From: Leptidea sinapis
Taxonomy: Eukaryota; Arthropoda; Insecta; Lepidoptera; Pieridae
Assembly: GCF_905404315.1 (NCBI RefSeq)
Contig: NC_066265.1
Location: 27,862,501 to 27,926,500, forward strand
Length of the DNA stretch: 64,000 bases
Direction of reading: 5' to 3'
Part shown: positions 11,011-21,410 of the stretch, piece after piece
How positions within the stretch are numbered: the stretch's first letter is position 1
Layout: each line of letters starts with the position of its first letter
Made by a program: the position numbers and the translations under genes
The notes under the pieces: model-generated
The model's database searches: none
What the model was told of the DNA's origin: nothing
What the model saw: the letters and a program-made list of their open reading frames with translations, nothing else

Positions 11011-12228
11011 ACCATTATTTTGAGGTATAATAGAAAGCCGTATAGTATTTATAGCTCCATTGAGTTCCGCATCGTAATGTTAAACTAATCAAATACTTGG
11101 TTAGCGACATCCTATATCATCTCAAACATTTCATTTCACCCCTTGGGGTGGATTTACAAGACAATTTATAAGATAATTTGATATAACACGCCGCTGGATT
11201 CTTACCACTTTACATTGTATTTGAATAACATATTTATAATAAACTCAAGCAAATTATTATTTATATATAAGGAAATATCATTCGCAATCTAATAGCGGAA
11301 CGGCAAACCTGTACTTAAAGACAATGTAAGCACACTTTTCTCTTTAGTTGTGTGTCAACTGTGACTGTCCGAATCAAATCCGAATTGAATGAATGTTTTA
11401 CATTACTGCTTATTGATCAAGAATATTTTGAACAACTGGAGTAAATGCGGCAATGTTTAGAAATAGCAGTCGAAACTTACTGTTGTGTAATTTGCGGCAT
11501 GTTTCATATTACGGATTTGTTTTATACGACGTGATTTGTCTTTATGTATAGTAACGTCAATGGTAAAAATACTCTAAAGCCTGGGACCCCCAAGCATTGT
11601 AATATATTGTATAAATATAATAATAATAATAAAACCTATTTATTTCCAATATACTATTAAATTACATTCTTACAGTTATCATCTATGATTACAGCCATTA
11701 TAATAAATATTACTTATCAATATTATTAAAATTATCTACATAGTAAATATATTGTATATATATCTCAGGGACAAATTAATACTTAGAAATAATATGCTCT
11801 AACATTGACTTAAAGAAATAACGCCAAATATGATAAAGAAAAAAACGAGAATTGCAAAAACTAGCTATCAATTTAGCTACTATGTTTTTTCTGGACATAC
11901 GTATGTGAAAAACAAATATCGTTGGAGATTAACTGACGTACACCTTAAAAGACACACTTTGAATTTTCTGTTCTTCTTGAGAACCAAACTAAAAAAGAAC
12001 TAGCTCAAGACAGTCGCGTCGGTTCAGATTATCTCATTAATTTAATACCTTGTATTTTATAAATCTGAAAAAAATTAAAAAAAAATAAGTGCCCGGACCC
12101 CACCTAAAATTACTTACCGACCCTAGCTCTGAACTTAAAAATGACAAAAATAGTGCATAAAAGGTTTGGTCAGGATTGTTGTTATTTTAAAAAATGTTGT
12201 TTGTTTTAAAAAAAAGATACCTTGGACT
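11011..12228. other. No gene seen; short ATA/AAT microsatellite near 11.61-11.63 kb
   Basis: AT-rich region. A run of (ATA)n at about 11612-11632 follows a GC-richer phrase (CCTGGGACCCCCAAGC), which looks like a retroelement tail, but I could not identify the element. Confidence 0.4.
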
Positions 12229-12381
12229 TTCCAACAAGACTGGACAGGACCTGGTTACTAGGAACGAACTACCAAACCTTGGTTGAAAGTCAACGTTCCG
12301 GACTTTATGAGAGCTGCACCATTGCCCTCGTGTAGTCTAGATCTGAAACTTTCGGACTACAAGTTATGGTTAGTTTTAGGA
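12229..12381 (+). pseudogene. mariner-like transposase C-terminal fragment
   Basis: The plus strand reads FQQD, then TTKPWLKVNVPDFM, then SLDLKLSDYKLWLVL, with one in-frame stop. This corresponds to the transposase catalytic core around the second aspartate (QQD) and the third acidic position (normally SPDLNPLDYKLW) of Tc1/mariner superfamily proteins of the maT/rosa-like type. Such proteins cut and paste DNA at TA sites. The N-terminal DNA-binding part and inverted ends are not found nearby. A matching N-terminal fragment of this type sits at 23.3-23.55 kb on the other strand. Decayed and non-functional. Confidence 0.65.
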
Positions 12382-12931
12382 AATTCAACTGTTCAAAACG
12401 ACACATTAATACAGTTTATTCTTTAGTACTTTTTATCAAATATTTTATTTTTAAAACAATTTTAACTTTGAACACTATTCCTTTATAAGATGCAGCACCA
12501 TACAAACTAATTTTTTATATATATTACAGACATTATAAAATACTCTATTAACTATTTGATTTAAATTCGTTGAGTTTCTTGTGTGTTCTTCTCACGAGCT
12601 CTACTTTCCAAATATATAATAGATTCAAAATTCAATTTACTTCAATATATTTAATGACCATTTAAAAATAGTTTAAGTCTAATTGAATACAGTTTATTTG
12701 ACTTTGGATTTGACACTCCGACATAGAGTCGCTTAAGAAATGTCTACAAAAAGCAATAACTAAATTTTCCAAGGAAATGTGTGTAAATTCATATATTTGT
12801 GGCCAGACAGGTTAAAGTATTCTTTTATTATTTATTGTTGAGATTACAATAATTAAATACATTTTATTAGTTTTATTAAGATTACATAAAGTCATAAAAA
12901 TTTAATGCATTTTTACTTATAACAGAACTTT
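12382..12931. other. No gene seen
   Basis: AT-rich spacer, possibly including eroded mariner sequence, without recognisable ends. Confidence 0.5.
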
Positions 12932-13378
12932 CAGACTTTAAAGGCATAAAGGCATTTATTTTCTCAAAATTGATTACTTTAGAATTCTTTTTGATGTCTT
13001 TTCTTATACTACTAGATACTACTACCGCTTTGGAAACAAATGGCGCTCTGAGAGAGAAGAAACGGCGCAAGAAACTCTCCCAGCATTCTTTTTTTTTGCG
13101 CCCTTTTCAATAAAAATATACAATTTTGTACAGTCATTTCTATCGCTATAAAATAATCACAATCTAGTCCCAGGCTGTCAGATCATTTAGATATTCAGCA
13201 GTGGAGTAATAGGATTTACGACAGAGCCATTTTTTATAAAACATTTAAATTTATTTATAGATAATGCCTGAACAGTGGCTGGGACTTTATTATAAAAGTG
13301 CATACATTTACCCTTAAAGCTATTATGTATCTTAAGAAGCCTACTAGAATTAGTTACAAGCAATCCCTTATTTCCAGT
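12932..13378 (-). mobile_element. LINE-C 3' end (minus strand)
   Basis: Read in reverse it gives the last reverse transcriptase residues (through YNKVPATVQALSINKFKC, then STAEYLNDLTAWD), the stop, the 3' UTR with CTGGGAGAGTTTCTTGCGCC, and an end with ATGCCTTT-type repeats near 12938-12955. It is colinear with the 50 kb copy and truncated 5' near 13378. Confidence 0.85.
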
Positions 13379-13880
13379 GTTATATAGGAAAATAATTGAC
13401 TGAAAAACTATTATGCAGAAACTGCAGTTAATTTATTTATCTAGTTTCATTTTTATTAATTGTATGTACTCCTTTAATATATAACTCTTATGCAGTTATT
13501 TATGCAGTCGACTTTTAAAACTTAGAAGTTTTTAGAAATTGTTCAAATATTTTAATTTCAAACATAAGGCTTACAGTATACTTAGCAATTTTTATAGATA
13601 ATATAGCAATGTATTCAGTCCCCACATTTCACAATTTACAAATATGTATTACTCTAATTAAATAATTAATCTCAATCCTTGTAATTTCATTTGCACGTAA
13701 TAATATTATTCTTCGTAGTCCGTTGTGCCGTTTAAGATAAAAATACTTTTGCATTCCGGGCCGCTTCTGAAAATTTACAAAACGTGCTGTGAATGTTAAG
13801 TATTTCAATTATCAATCCGCGCTTGTTATTGTAAGAGATTTAAAAATGTTTCATGACATTTTACAACCTATTATCATTGT
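13379..13880. other. No gene seen
   Basis: AT-rich spacer. Confidence 0.5.
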
Positions 13881-14093
13881 CAAATAATGTTCATAGTGAA
13901 ATAATTTTCGTATATTTTTGGAACGAAATTCTTAAGCCCCGCTTAAGAATTTGCGTTATGATTTACTAGCTGATGGCCGCGACTTCGTCCGCGTAGATAA
14001 AGGGTTTATAAAAATAATAAGCAAGTTTGGAATTGAAATTGAATTGTTCTTTCTAGGAAGATTGCTATGGCAAACTAAACCTACTAGTGGTAG

Positions 14094-14432
14094 ATTTTAA
14101 TTGCGATTTTAATATCGGCAATACAACAAACGTTGTTTTGCCGATATTAAAATCGCGATACAAAAGTAACTGTTGATCGTAAATGGGTGAAAATGAAGTT
14201 GTATGTATTTTTAATGCTGACTCATAATCTAACAAAATTAAAAAAAATGTCAAAAAAATTTAAAATAAAAAATTGTGTGGACCACCCTTAACATTTAGGG
14301 GGATGAAAAATAGATGTTGGCCGATTCTCAGACCTACCCAATTAGCACTCAAAATTTTATGAGAATCGGTCAAGCCGTTTCGGAGGAGTTCAAAGTTTAA
14401 CACCATGACACAAGAATTTTATATATTAGAGA
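14094..14432 (-). mobile_element. Helitron-like element (inner) with an abnormal 3' end
   Basis: It matches the element at 57.47-57.79 kb: minus-strand start TCTCTAATATATAAAATTCT at 14432, then GGTCTGAGAATCGGCCAACA. The uninterrupted relative at 41.03-41.09 kb shows where the outer element continues. At the 3' side the usual TGGGTCAGCTAG end is missing. In its place the element folds back, repeating its own subterminal sequence in reverse (arms at 14103-14121 and 14138-14156). Confidence 0.65.
14103..14156. repeat. Perfect 19 bp palindrome arms at the inner Helitron 3' side
   Basis: GCGATTTTAATATCGGCAA at 14103-14121 is the exact reverse complement of 14138-14156, with a 16 nt loop. Only the right arm matches the ordinary element at 57.49 kb, so the left arm is the added copy. 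Confidence 0.85.
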
Positions 14433-14899
14433 TATAGCTCATCGACGTGAATATCAGTTTTTCACAAATCCCGCGGGAACCTTGGATTTTTTGTGGGATA
14501 AATGTAGCCCACGTCCTCCGGCATATAAGCGTAACAAACAAACTTACATTCACATTTATAATATTAAGTACGGATGTTAATATTTAAGTAGAAGAAACAT
14601 ATGCCTGTTTTGTTTTCTAGTTCACATACTCACCGTCAAGCGCATGTCTCCATATTTGTTATATACAATAAAATTTTAGGTATTCCCTTAATTCCTCATA
14701 TAATCCAATTCAAATCCACTAGTGATGCGGTATCCTTCACTTTAACATGAATCGTGTCTCTTGATGGTATTGGGATTCTTCACCAACCAATATTTAATAC
14801 GACCTAGTAATATAAAATCGTTCGTAGTGGGACATGCAATTTAAAAAAATCAAGATTTCTCAAAGGAGAATTTATTGCAGTTGTCTAGTTTTAAAAATA

Positions 14900-15890
14900 A
14901 CGTGTACAGCTCAGGAAGCCCGACAAAAGTGATAACTTAAACTAATCTAAGTTGTACTATTTAATATTGAAATTGTTTTACTTGAGAAAAGCTTAGGGTA
15001 TTACTTAATTTTCATGTAAAATACATAATATGATAATGTAAGGAAAGGTGATTAAATAATAAAATGTTATATTGCTTATAAAATATATTTTATTCTCAGT
15101 TACAATTCTTGAATATTTACATTAGAATGTTCTGTATGTACATTATTAGTATCAAATTCAAACTCAAATTCTAAAACACTTTATTCATGTAGGTCACGGA
15201 AATGACACTTATGAATGTCAAAAAAAATAAAAATATTGAGTCTTATTGAATTTACCGCTACTTCGTAAAGGGTTGAGCTAATTAGAAGAAATAAGGATAA
15301 ACTCATTGCCACTCTTTTAAGTCAAGATTTATATTTTAATTGTTTTACAAATCATTTCAATTACAATATATGCAAAGTGACGCAACAAAAATACTCAAAT
15401 GTCAAAAACTGAAACGCTTACACGAGTAAGTCAAAAAAAAAAGTAAATTTATACTTATAAACATAAGAGTTATTGAGTATAGTAGATGCATCAATCCACA
15501 CATACCGTAAATAAATAGAGGCATTTTGTGAGCATTTCATAAAATAAAATATACAATAACTTTAACTTTAAAGGAAATAATAATAATAAAAATCACATCA
15601 AGCAGACCTCCCGGTAAGAAGATTATCCAGCCACCACGAGTAGCACCCGTTCATGAGCATGACGCATGGGCCAGCCATCGCCTCCCTCGACCATATTTTA
15701 GGGAAGGGAACAACCCCACATCGCCGCCATAATATCATTATTTAATCCTATAAAAGTAACAATTGGTTTGAGTGAGATAGGAGGAGCCTGCCTACCGCTG
15801 CCGTATGCATTAGAGAAAGAGAAGCCAGACGGACAGGCGCCGTAACGCGTTACGTTACGAATCGACTTACCCTCCCTTATGAAGTTATCA
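14900..15890 (+). repeat. Repeat P, segment X, copy B (split by a LINE tail)
   Basis: It matches 10.06-10.40 kb on both sides of the insert at 15155-15732. Left part: AAGTGATAACTTAAACTAAT to ACATTATTAGTATCA. Right part: TATCATTATTTAATCCTATA to CGTTACGTTACGAA. Confidence 0.7.
15155..15732 (-). mobile_element. 5'-truncated LINE tail inserted in repeat P
   Basis: The insert is absent from copy A of repeat P. It is flanked by a 5 bp duplication TATCA (15150-15154 and 15733-15737). In reverse it ends in GAATTTGAGTTTGAATT repeats, the same tail type as LINE-B. The body contains CTTCTTACCGGGAGGTCTGC and a 3' UTR-like AT-rich stretch. There is no intact coding sequence, so the LINE family is not identified. 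Confidence 0.75.
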
Positions 15891-16649
15891 ATTCAATAAA
15901 AGACAAAGTGAGAAACATGGAGATCTGCAAGAAACCTATAATAACTGATGCAATTACTTTCTCCTTACAAAGAGATTGGAAATAGGCGAGGCACGTGGTC
16001 AGCTTCATCGCTGACAGGACATAATGAATAATGAATTGGTCTTGAGGGATCAGACGAAAGGCAGGCTTTGTGATTGATGGGCAGATGAAATGGTAGCGGT
16101 GGTGGGGCAAAGTTAGTGGTAAGAGACAGCAATATACAGAACTGAATAGTATAATAGATTATATAGGGGATGATATGATTTAAACGATGGACTGGGAGTT
16201 TCTTATCAGTTCTTCTCCGCATGTGAAAACCCCTTTTTGAACTGATGTAGTTTCATGACGTGTACCAAGTGTTGTTAAAGTATGTTATGTTATTGTCACT
16301 CCCTATGGTAAATAAATATATATTCTATTTCAATTTCTTACGGAATACTTTAAGTGAAGCTTTCGAAAAGGTAATAATAAATGTATTGCAAATATATGAA
16401 TGAAATTAGATTATTACTTACATTAAAGTTTATTATTATTACTATGGAAAATCTCTTAAATTTATGATTATTTAATTGCAAATTCTTTATCTAAAAAGTT
16501 TATAAAGCCAATATAAAATATAATCTAAAAGCACAAGGAATGGACTATAAGCTCACATAACATATTATCCAACTTCCTGTCCCCGTGAATCCCAACTAAA
16601 TCTGTAATTCGAACCGAAACTAACTACATTTGCTCAATAAACTATCTAT
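15891..16649. other. No gene seen
   Basis: Overlapping open frames on the minus strand (15877-16222) show no recognisable domain. The stretch CACTCCCTATGGTAAATAAA near 16300 resembles a retroelement tail but could not be assigned. Confidence 0.4.
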
Positions 16650-17268
16650 GGCCTCTGTTGTTACTTAAATATATTCTTGTTAATGTTATGTATGTACATA
16701 GGCATATTAGTGAATTTACTAGAAACTGTAATCATAATGTTAACACCAGGAACATAAATGAACTGCCACAGGATTTGCTAAAAGATGTTTCCTCTAAAAA
16801 TCACCTTAAACAAATTCTCACAAAAACATTATCTCTCACTGTGCCCATGAAATGGATTTAATATAAGTTTATTTAATATTTAATTTTTAATTTTAACTAT
16901 ACTATGTCGTGTCAATTTACAAATATGGAATAAAGTTAATGCTGTACATTAGATTTAATAGTAGTTTTAGGTTAATACTGTAAATTTAGTTTAATTGTAA
17001 ATAGTACAGTTATTATTATTACTATTATCTTTGCACGAGAGCTGCTGCCGACAAACTACTTACGTAGCTTGGCAGATTGTACTCATGAAATTTGTAAAGG
17101 CTACCTTTACAAACTTACTTTGCAATAAATGTATAAAAAAAATAAAAAAAAAAAAAACAAACAAACATAAACTTATAATGCATACTACTCGGCACAAGTC
17201 TTTTGTGGGGCGCTGTATATTTTTTACAACAAGATCCCAGATAATGTTCAAAACAAACATCTATAACT
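16650..17268 (+). mobile_element. LINE-B C-terminal fragment, split by another LINE tail
   Basis: The left part encodes NVMYVHRHISEFTRNCNHNV and then NTRN. The right part resumes at AAACTTATAATGCATACTAC and continues through TTTTGTGGGGCGCTGTATAT, as in the copies at 32.5 and 40.0 kb. Both parts are colinear with LINE-B once 16759-17163 is removed. The 3' UTR is not recognisable beyond about 17268. Confidence 0.75.
16759..17163 (+). mobile_element. Poly(A)-tailed LINE 3' end nested in LINE-B
   Basis: The insert is 405 bp and is flanked by AACATAAA at 16751-16758 and 17164-17171. Its start encodes LPQDLLKDVSSKNHLKQILT, the last residues of a different LINE reading frame, followed by a stop, about 260 bp of 3' UTR and a long A-rich tail (17129-17163). 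The left arm of LINE-B before it and the right arm after it join perfectly. The hairpin TTGTAAAGG-CTA-CCTTTACAA lies in the 3' UTR near 17092-17112. Confidence 0.8.
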
Positions 17269-17479
17269 AAGAAGAATCACCAAACTGTGTTGTACCATCG
17301 TAATATGTTGGCTAGAAACCTTGTGTTAGTTTTACACACATAAATATATTATATCAATGTCTAGTTTTTGTATCTCATAATTGAGTTAGGTCATAATTAA
17401 TATAGTAAGAAAAATTTAATAATTATATATTTATTATCACGTCCAGTTCTTCGTTATTATATTGCATATATTATAATTC

Positions 17480-17722
17480 GAGGCCAGTATGAATGAAAGT
17501 GTTGGAAGGGGTAGATCTAGGCGGACGTTTCAAGATCAAATCAGGGACGTCTTGAAAAAAGGCCAGGTCAAGAGTACCCTAAACCAGAGAGCATGTATGA
17601 AAGGAATAATGAAAGTGGACGAAGCGAAACAAGTATGTAAGGATAATAGTAAGTGGAAAGAAGTGGTCTCTGCCTACCCCTATGGGAAAGAGGCGTGATT
17701 TAATGTATGTATGTATGTATAA
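17480..17722 (+). mobile_element. LINE-G (RTE-like) 3' end with TATG-repeat tail
   Basis: The frame at 17489-17698 encodes GRGRSRRTFQDQIRDVLKKG, then ACMK, KVDEAK and SKWKEVVSAYPYGKEA, then a stop and (TATG)n at 17703-17721. A basic GRGRPRR-like block, DQI and a final KW.VVSAYP block are typical of the C-terminus of lepidopteran endonuclease-reverse transcriptases. A related worn copy lies at 27.54-27.77 kb. It is 5'-truncated, and the short frame is not an independent gene. Confidence 0.7.
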
Positions 17723-17934
17723 TACGAATAAGCAATATATGCATTACCATCAATAGCACAAAATACGAGGCTGAGAGTGAATTTGAAAGGAGAAAGGATA
17801 GGCTAAAAAAAAGAAAAAGGCAAGTTATCTAGACTAGTTATAGAGCTTCTGCCCTTTCTGATAACTGTCATGGATTTATATGATGTTAAGAAATCCGTGA
17901 ATATCACACAATTGAACCATCTAGATACAATTAA

Positions 17935-18045
17935 CAAAATCACACAAATTAAATTTGAAACCAAAATTTATAAAGTTCATATGTTTTTTTTTTCAAATTT
18001 AATTTGTGTAATTTATATCAGATGTAAGGGTTATCACTTGAAAAA
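17935..18045. repeat. Repeat K end with hairpin
   Basis: CACAAATTAAATTTGAAA near 17941-17958 is repeated in reverse near 17993-18010 (TTTCAAATTTAATTTGTG). The segment then runs into AAGGGTTATCACTTGAAAAA, the terminal sequence of repeat K. Confidence 0.6.
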
Positions 18046-18830
18046 ATAGCAAATTGACTAACCAAATAGGTAACAACAGTTTTAGTTAAAACTGAATACT
18101 TGGCGATACATACGAAAATCCACAAGAAATTCTAATTCGAATATTGGCGACGGTCAATTGTATACAATATTGATGTGATTTGCGTTCAGTGATGCGTTTG
18201 TGAATACCGTTGTTAGAGCAGGAGAATAGTCAAATTACAAACCCTATAGTTACTGATAAATCAGTGCTGAAGCCTTTGAAAATGATAAAAAGTGAAAAAA
18301 AAAATGGGATTAAACCCCATTGGAGAAGGTCGATTTCCGGCGAAACTACAAGTCCTATGGAAATAATTTTAGTATTAAAGTTGTAGTTAGTAAAAAGATC
18401 TGTTTGATTTAACAAACTTTTCAAATAACCTCAAAATTTATGTCGAAGATTCAAATAACCAAGTTTTTGGTTTTTTTATTTTTACCTTCTTTTTAATCCA
18501 TCACGAAAGAAACTCGGTAACGTCCTTTTTCGTTTGATGTGTTCTTTATTAATTGACAAGAAAAGGCAGAAAAAATTAGGCCTGACTCGGCATTCAAAAC
18601 AGACGTGGTACATAATTAAGATCGTTGGGGGCAGTACTGTACATCATACAAATGAAGACACTCATACACTTTTCTAGTAATACTAAAAGCAATCAATCGA
18701 TACATATCATACATTATATTATTGTTCTAGAAGGACAAATTCAAGAAATATATTAAATCTTCTTTGACAAAGTAATCTTACTATAGATTATATACAGGAT
18801 AATGATGCATGGTTCTTGTCTTGTTCCTCG
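18046..18830. other. No gene seen
   Basis: AT-rich. The minus-strand open frame at 18230-18424 has no recognisable domain. Confidence 0.5.
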
Positions 18831-18837
18831 CAGGCCC

Positions 18838-19368
18838 GACCAAGCTGGGCGTCATAAATAGAGCACGGCAATACTTCAAACCGGCCTATATTCCCGCTCT
18901 ACAAAGCGCAGGTCCAGCCACATATGGAGTATTGCTGTCATCTCTGGTCTGGCGCACCCCAGCGAAAGCTCTATCCATTTGACCGCGTGGAATGCAGAGC
19001 AGCTCGAATTGTCGGGGACTCAGTGCTCTGTGAACGACTGGATCACTTGGCGTTGCATAGAGACATCGCTTCATTGCCCGTCTTCTACCGCATTTATCAC
19101 GGGGAGTGTCCCGAAGAGCTGTTTCATCTGATTCCTGCCGCCAAATTCCACTTTCGCACGACACGCCACAACGCTGTGGAATGAGCTTCCTTGTGCGGTG
19201 TTTCCGGGACGATACGACATGGGTACCTTCAAAAAAAGCGCGTACACCTTCCTTAAAGGCTGGCAACGCTACTGTGATTCCTCTGGTGTTACAAGAAAAT
19301 GTGGGCGGCGGTGATCACTTAACACCAGGTGACCTTTGTCCACCTTTTTCCATAAAAAAGGCCACATA
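18838..19368 (+). mobile_element. LINE-E 3' part with reverse transcriptase C-terminus
   Basis: Frames together encode LGVINRARQYFKPA, YCCHLWSGAPQ, FDRVECRAARIVGDSVLCER, YRIYHGECPEELFHLIPAAK and then LPCAVFPGRYDMGTFKK. Compared with the 20.7-21.4 kb copy, about 85 bp encoding the HHLDVWW-type block are deleted at 19170, and there is a frameshift near 18915. It ends with GATCACTTAACACCAGGTGA and TCCATAAAAAAG. This C-terminal part follows the catalytic palm and is shared by lepidopteran Jockey-like LINEs. The copy is dead and 5'-truncated. Confidence 0.85.
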
Positions 19369-19699
19369 ACATTGTATAATATTATTATTGTACTAAGCAC
19401 CTTGTAACTGTAATTTTTTCATCACCTATTATTAGATTTTTAAGTGAACTAGAACTGTATTTTCTATGTCATTTGTATGTTGTCGTATAATATATATTTA
19501 CGTATCAAAAAAATAATAGTGCTTCGAAACCAAAATCGGTTCAATCATACAAAACTGTCCCTTACACATTATGATTCATACAATATTATTCTCATTATCT
19601 TTCTAACATACAAATTTATTCGAACCCCTCGGCTTACGTCGGAGGTAACCCGAGGGAAGCCAGCCGTCCGCACCCGAAAGACACGGTTTAAATTATCTT

Positions 19700-19775
19700 C
19701 CATAAATTTTGGATTAAATTTAATTTGTATATTTAATCCCAGATGTGAGAAATATCACTTAAAAATATAAGGTAC
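19700..19775. repeat. Repeat K terminal fragment
   Basis: TTAAATTTAATTTGTATATT and AATCCCAGATGTGAGAAATA followed by TCACTTAAAA match the end of repeat K seen at 2.96-3.02 and 17.99-18.04 kb. Confidence 0.5.
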
Positions 19776-19844
19776 CCATCAGTTTATATGTCACCCATTT
19801 CATACGTACTTGTACCACAGTACAAGATACAACGGTATACATTT

Positions 19845-20345
19845 ATATTATGATGAATATGTATGTTTAAGTGAGTATATTGTATGAAATACTTTAATTT
19901 TAGAGTAAAATTATTAATATTATTATTCATGTGATCATAAAAGGTGAGTTGTAGAATTTGCGCCGATATACATTATAGTATGTATTTTTGGAACTTCTAC
20001 GCGCTTTGTGCCGCAAGCATGAATAGCTCGCAGATTGCAGATTTTTTTCCTACTTCTTGACATTTATCGTTATACTTTGGATAATTCAGACTAAATATTT
20101 ATAAATTATAGCCTATGTGTTATTCTGATGTGTAAGCTATATCATTTTAAAGTTTCGCTTAAATCCATTCAGTAGATTTTGCGTGAAGAAGTAACAAACA
20201 TACACACACAATCACAAACTTTCGCATTTATAATTAGTAGGATAGGATATCGTTGTCTTCCATAGCACAGGCTATGCCTACTTTGGGGCAAAATAATTTG
20301 CTTAATAGTGTGTCATTATTATATTATTATAATTATTAAACGATC
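19845..20345 (+). mobile_element. tRNA-SINE body fragment split by a Helitron
   Basis: The parts 19851-19891 (GATGAATATGTATGTTTAAG) and 20248-20345 (TATCGTTGTCTTCC, then CAGGCTATGCC, TTGGGGCAAAATAATTTGC, ending in ATT repeats) are adjacent in the intact SINE at 31.4-31.7 kb. The tRNA-like head is missing. Confidence 0.7.
19892..20247 (-). mobile_element. Helitron-like element inserted in a SINE
   Basis: On the minus strand it starts TCCTATCCTACTAATTATAA at 20247 after a host A, then GCGAAAGTTTG, the usual 5' end of a large lepidopteran Helitron group. The SINE resumes with no duplicated bases and is interrupted exactly between A (19891) and T (20248). The 3' end lacks the expected hairpin and CTAG, so that end is abnormal or decayed. 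Confidence 0.6.
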
Positions 20346-20639
20346 CTTTCCGTAGTAAAGATAAAACAAAATCAGATACAGAATAGAATCGATTAAACAG
20401 ATATGGATATCAGCAAGGAAGCTTTATAAAGGGTGACCTAAGGCCGTTGTTGTATTATTTCCGATAACAGACTCCCAACATAAATCCACTCCAGGAATAT
20501 TCGCAAAATTTACCCTGTGGGCCTTTGGTGTGACTTCATAAATCTTAGGTAATATTTACACGAGAGGTGCACACCTTACTGTGCAATAATGTTTTTGGTG
20601 CGCTTTATCGCAATACTTTATGGCTCAGTGAACCACTAC

Positions 20640-20712
20640 GTAACTTTAATGGAGAATGGAGATAAATTTTGGGGGATCCCCATACTTAAAACTGAAACTC
20701 AAATGTTTTTTT
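20640..20712. repeat. Fragment of the GGGTTCCG repeat
   Basis: GATAAATTTTGGGGGATCCC followed by CATACTTAAAACTGAAACTC matches the interior of the 7999-8558 repeat (around 8177-8217). Confidence 0.6.
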
Positions 20713-21410
20713 TTTATGGAATAGGAGGACAAACGAGCGTACGGGTCACCTGGTGTTAAGTGATCACCGCCGCCCACATTCTCTTGCAACACCAGAGGAA
20801 TCACAAGAGCGTTGCCGGCCTTTAAGGAAGGTGTACGCGCTTTTTTTGAAGGTACCCATGTCGTATTGTCCCGGAAACACCGCACAAGGAAGCTCATTCC
20901 ATAGCTTTGTAGTACGAGGGAGAAAGCTCCTTGAAAACCGTACTGTGGAGGACCACCACACATCCAGATGGTGGGGATGAAATCCTAACTTGTGGCGTGT
21001 CGTGCGAAGGTGGAATTCGGGGCAGGAATCAGGTTAAACAACTCTTCGGAACACTCCCCGTGATAAATGCGGTAGAAGACACACAATGAAGCGACGTCTC
21101 TACGCAACGCCAAGAGATCCAGCCGTTCACAGAACACTGAGTCCCCGACAATTCGAGCTGCTCTACGTTGCACGCGGTCAAATGGATCGAGCAGATACTG
21201 GGATGCGCCAGACCAGAGATGACAGCAATACGCTATGTGTGGCCGGACCTGCGCTTTGTAGAGCACTAGAATGTGGGCCGGCTTGAAGTATTGCCGTGCT
21301 CTATTGATGACGCCCAGCTTCTTCGAAGCTAATTTGGCTTTACCCTCCAGATGGCCACGGAATTGGCAATTACCAGGATCTGGCAATTCATCCATAACTT
21401 CAACGATTGT
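20713..21410 (-). mobile_element. LINE-E, longest copy of its 3' part
   Basis: Minus-strand element, 5'-truncated near 21410, ending in TCCATAAAAAAAA at 20713. It carries ~210 codons of the reverse transcriptase C-terminus (see separate entry) and the common LINE-E end. Confidence 0.85.
20764..21395 (-). pseudogene. LINE-E reverse transcriptase C-terminal region
   Basis: The first frame (21395-20985) reads CQFRGHLEGKAKLASKKLGV, INRARQYFKPAHILVLYKAQ, YCCHLWSGASQ, DRVQRRAARIVGDS, ALRRDVASLCVFYRIYHGEC and EELFNLIP. A frameshift near 20980 moves the remainder to a second frame (20961-20764) with STVRFSRSFLPRTTKLWNEL and FPGQYDMGTFKKSAYTFLKG. This is the post-palm thumb/connection region of a non-LTR reverse transcriptase. 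The catalytic YADD part is absent because of 5' truncation. Without the frameshift the reading frame would reach the GRR stop near 20764, which is how this family ends. Confidence 0.8.

Larger units (their letters stand above)
13966..14574 (-). mobile_element. Helitron-like non-autonomous element (outer), interrupted
   Basis: On the minus strand it begins TCCG at 14574 after a host A and ends CTAG at 13969-13966 before a host T. A hairpin (GCGGAC-GAA-GTCGC) lies just upstream of the CTAG. These are Helitron hallmarks: 5' TC, 3' hairpin plus CTRR, insertion between A and T with no duplication. The copy at 40.89-41.23 kb is the same family. About 340 bp in the middle is a second element (14094-14432). 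No Rep/helicase gene is present, so it depends on another element. Confidence 0.75.
13882..14720 (+). repeat. Repeat P, segment Y, copy B (split by a Helitron)
   Basis: It matches 10.60-10.99 kb on both sides of the Helitron at 13966-14574. The left part ends TTTGCGTTATGATTTA. The right part resumes with TGTTAATATTTAAGTAG. In copy A the two halves are joined, with one A-T step at the join, so copy A is the empty site. Confidence 0.75.

Noticed and set aside
15877..16222. Two overlapping minus-strand open frames of 77 and 85 codons
   Set aside because: They are in different frames, low-complexity and without any domain. One begins in repeat P.
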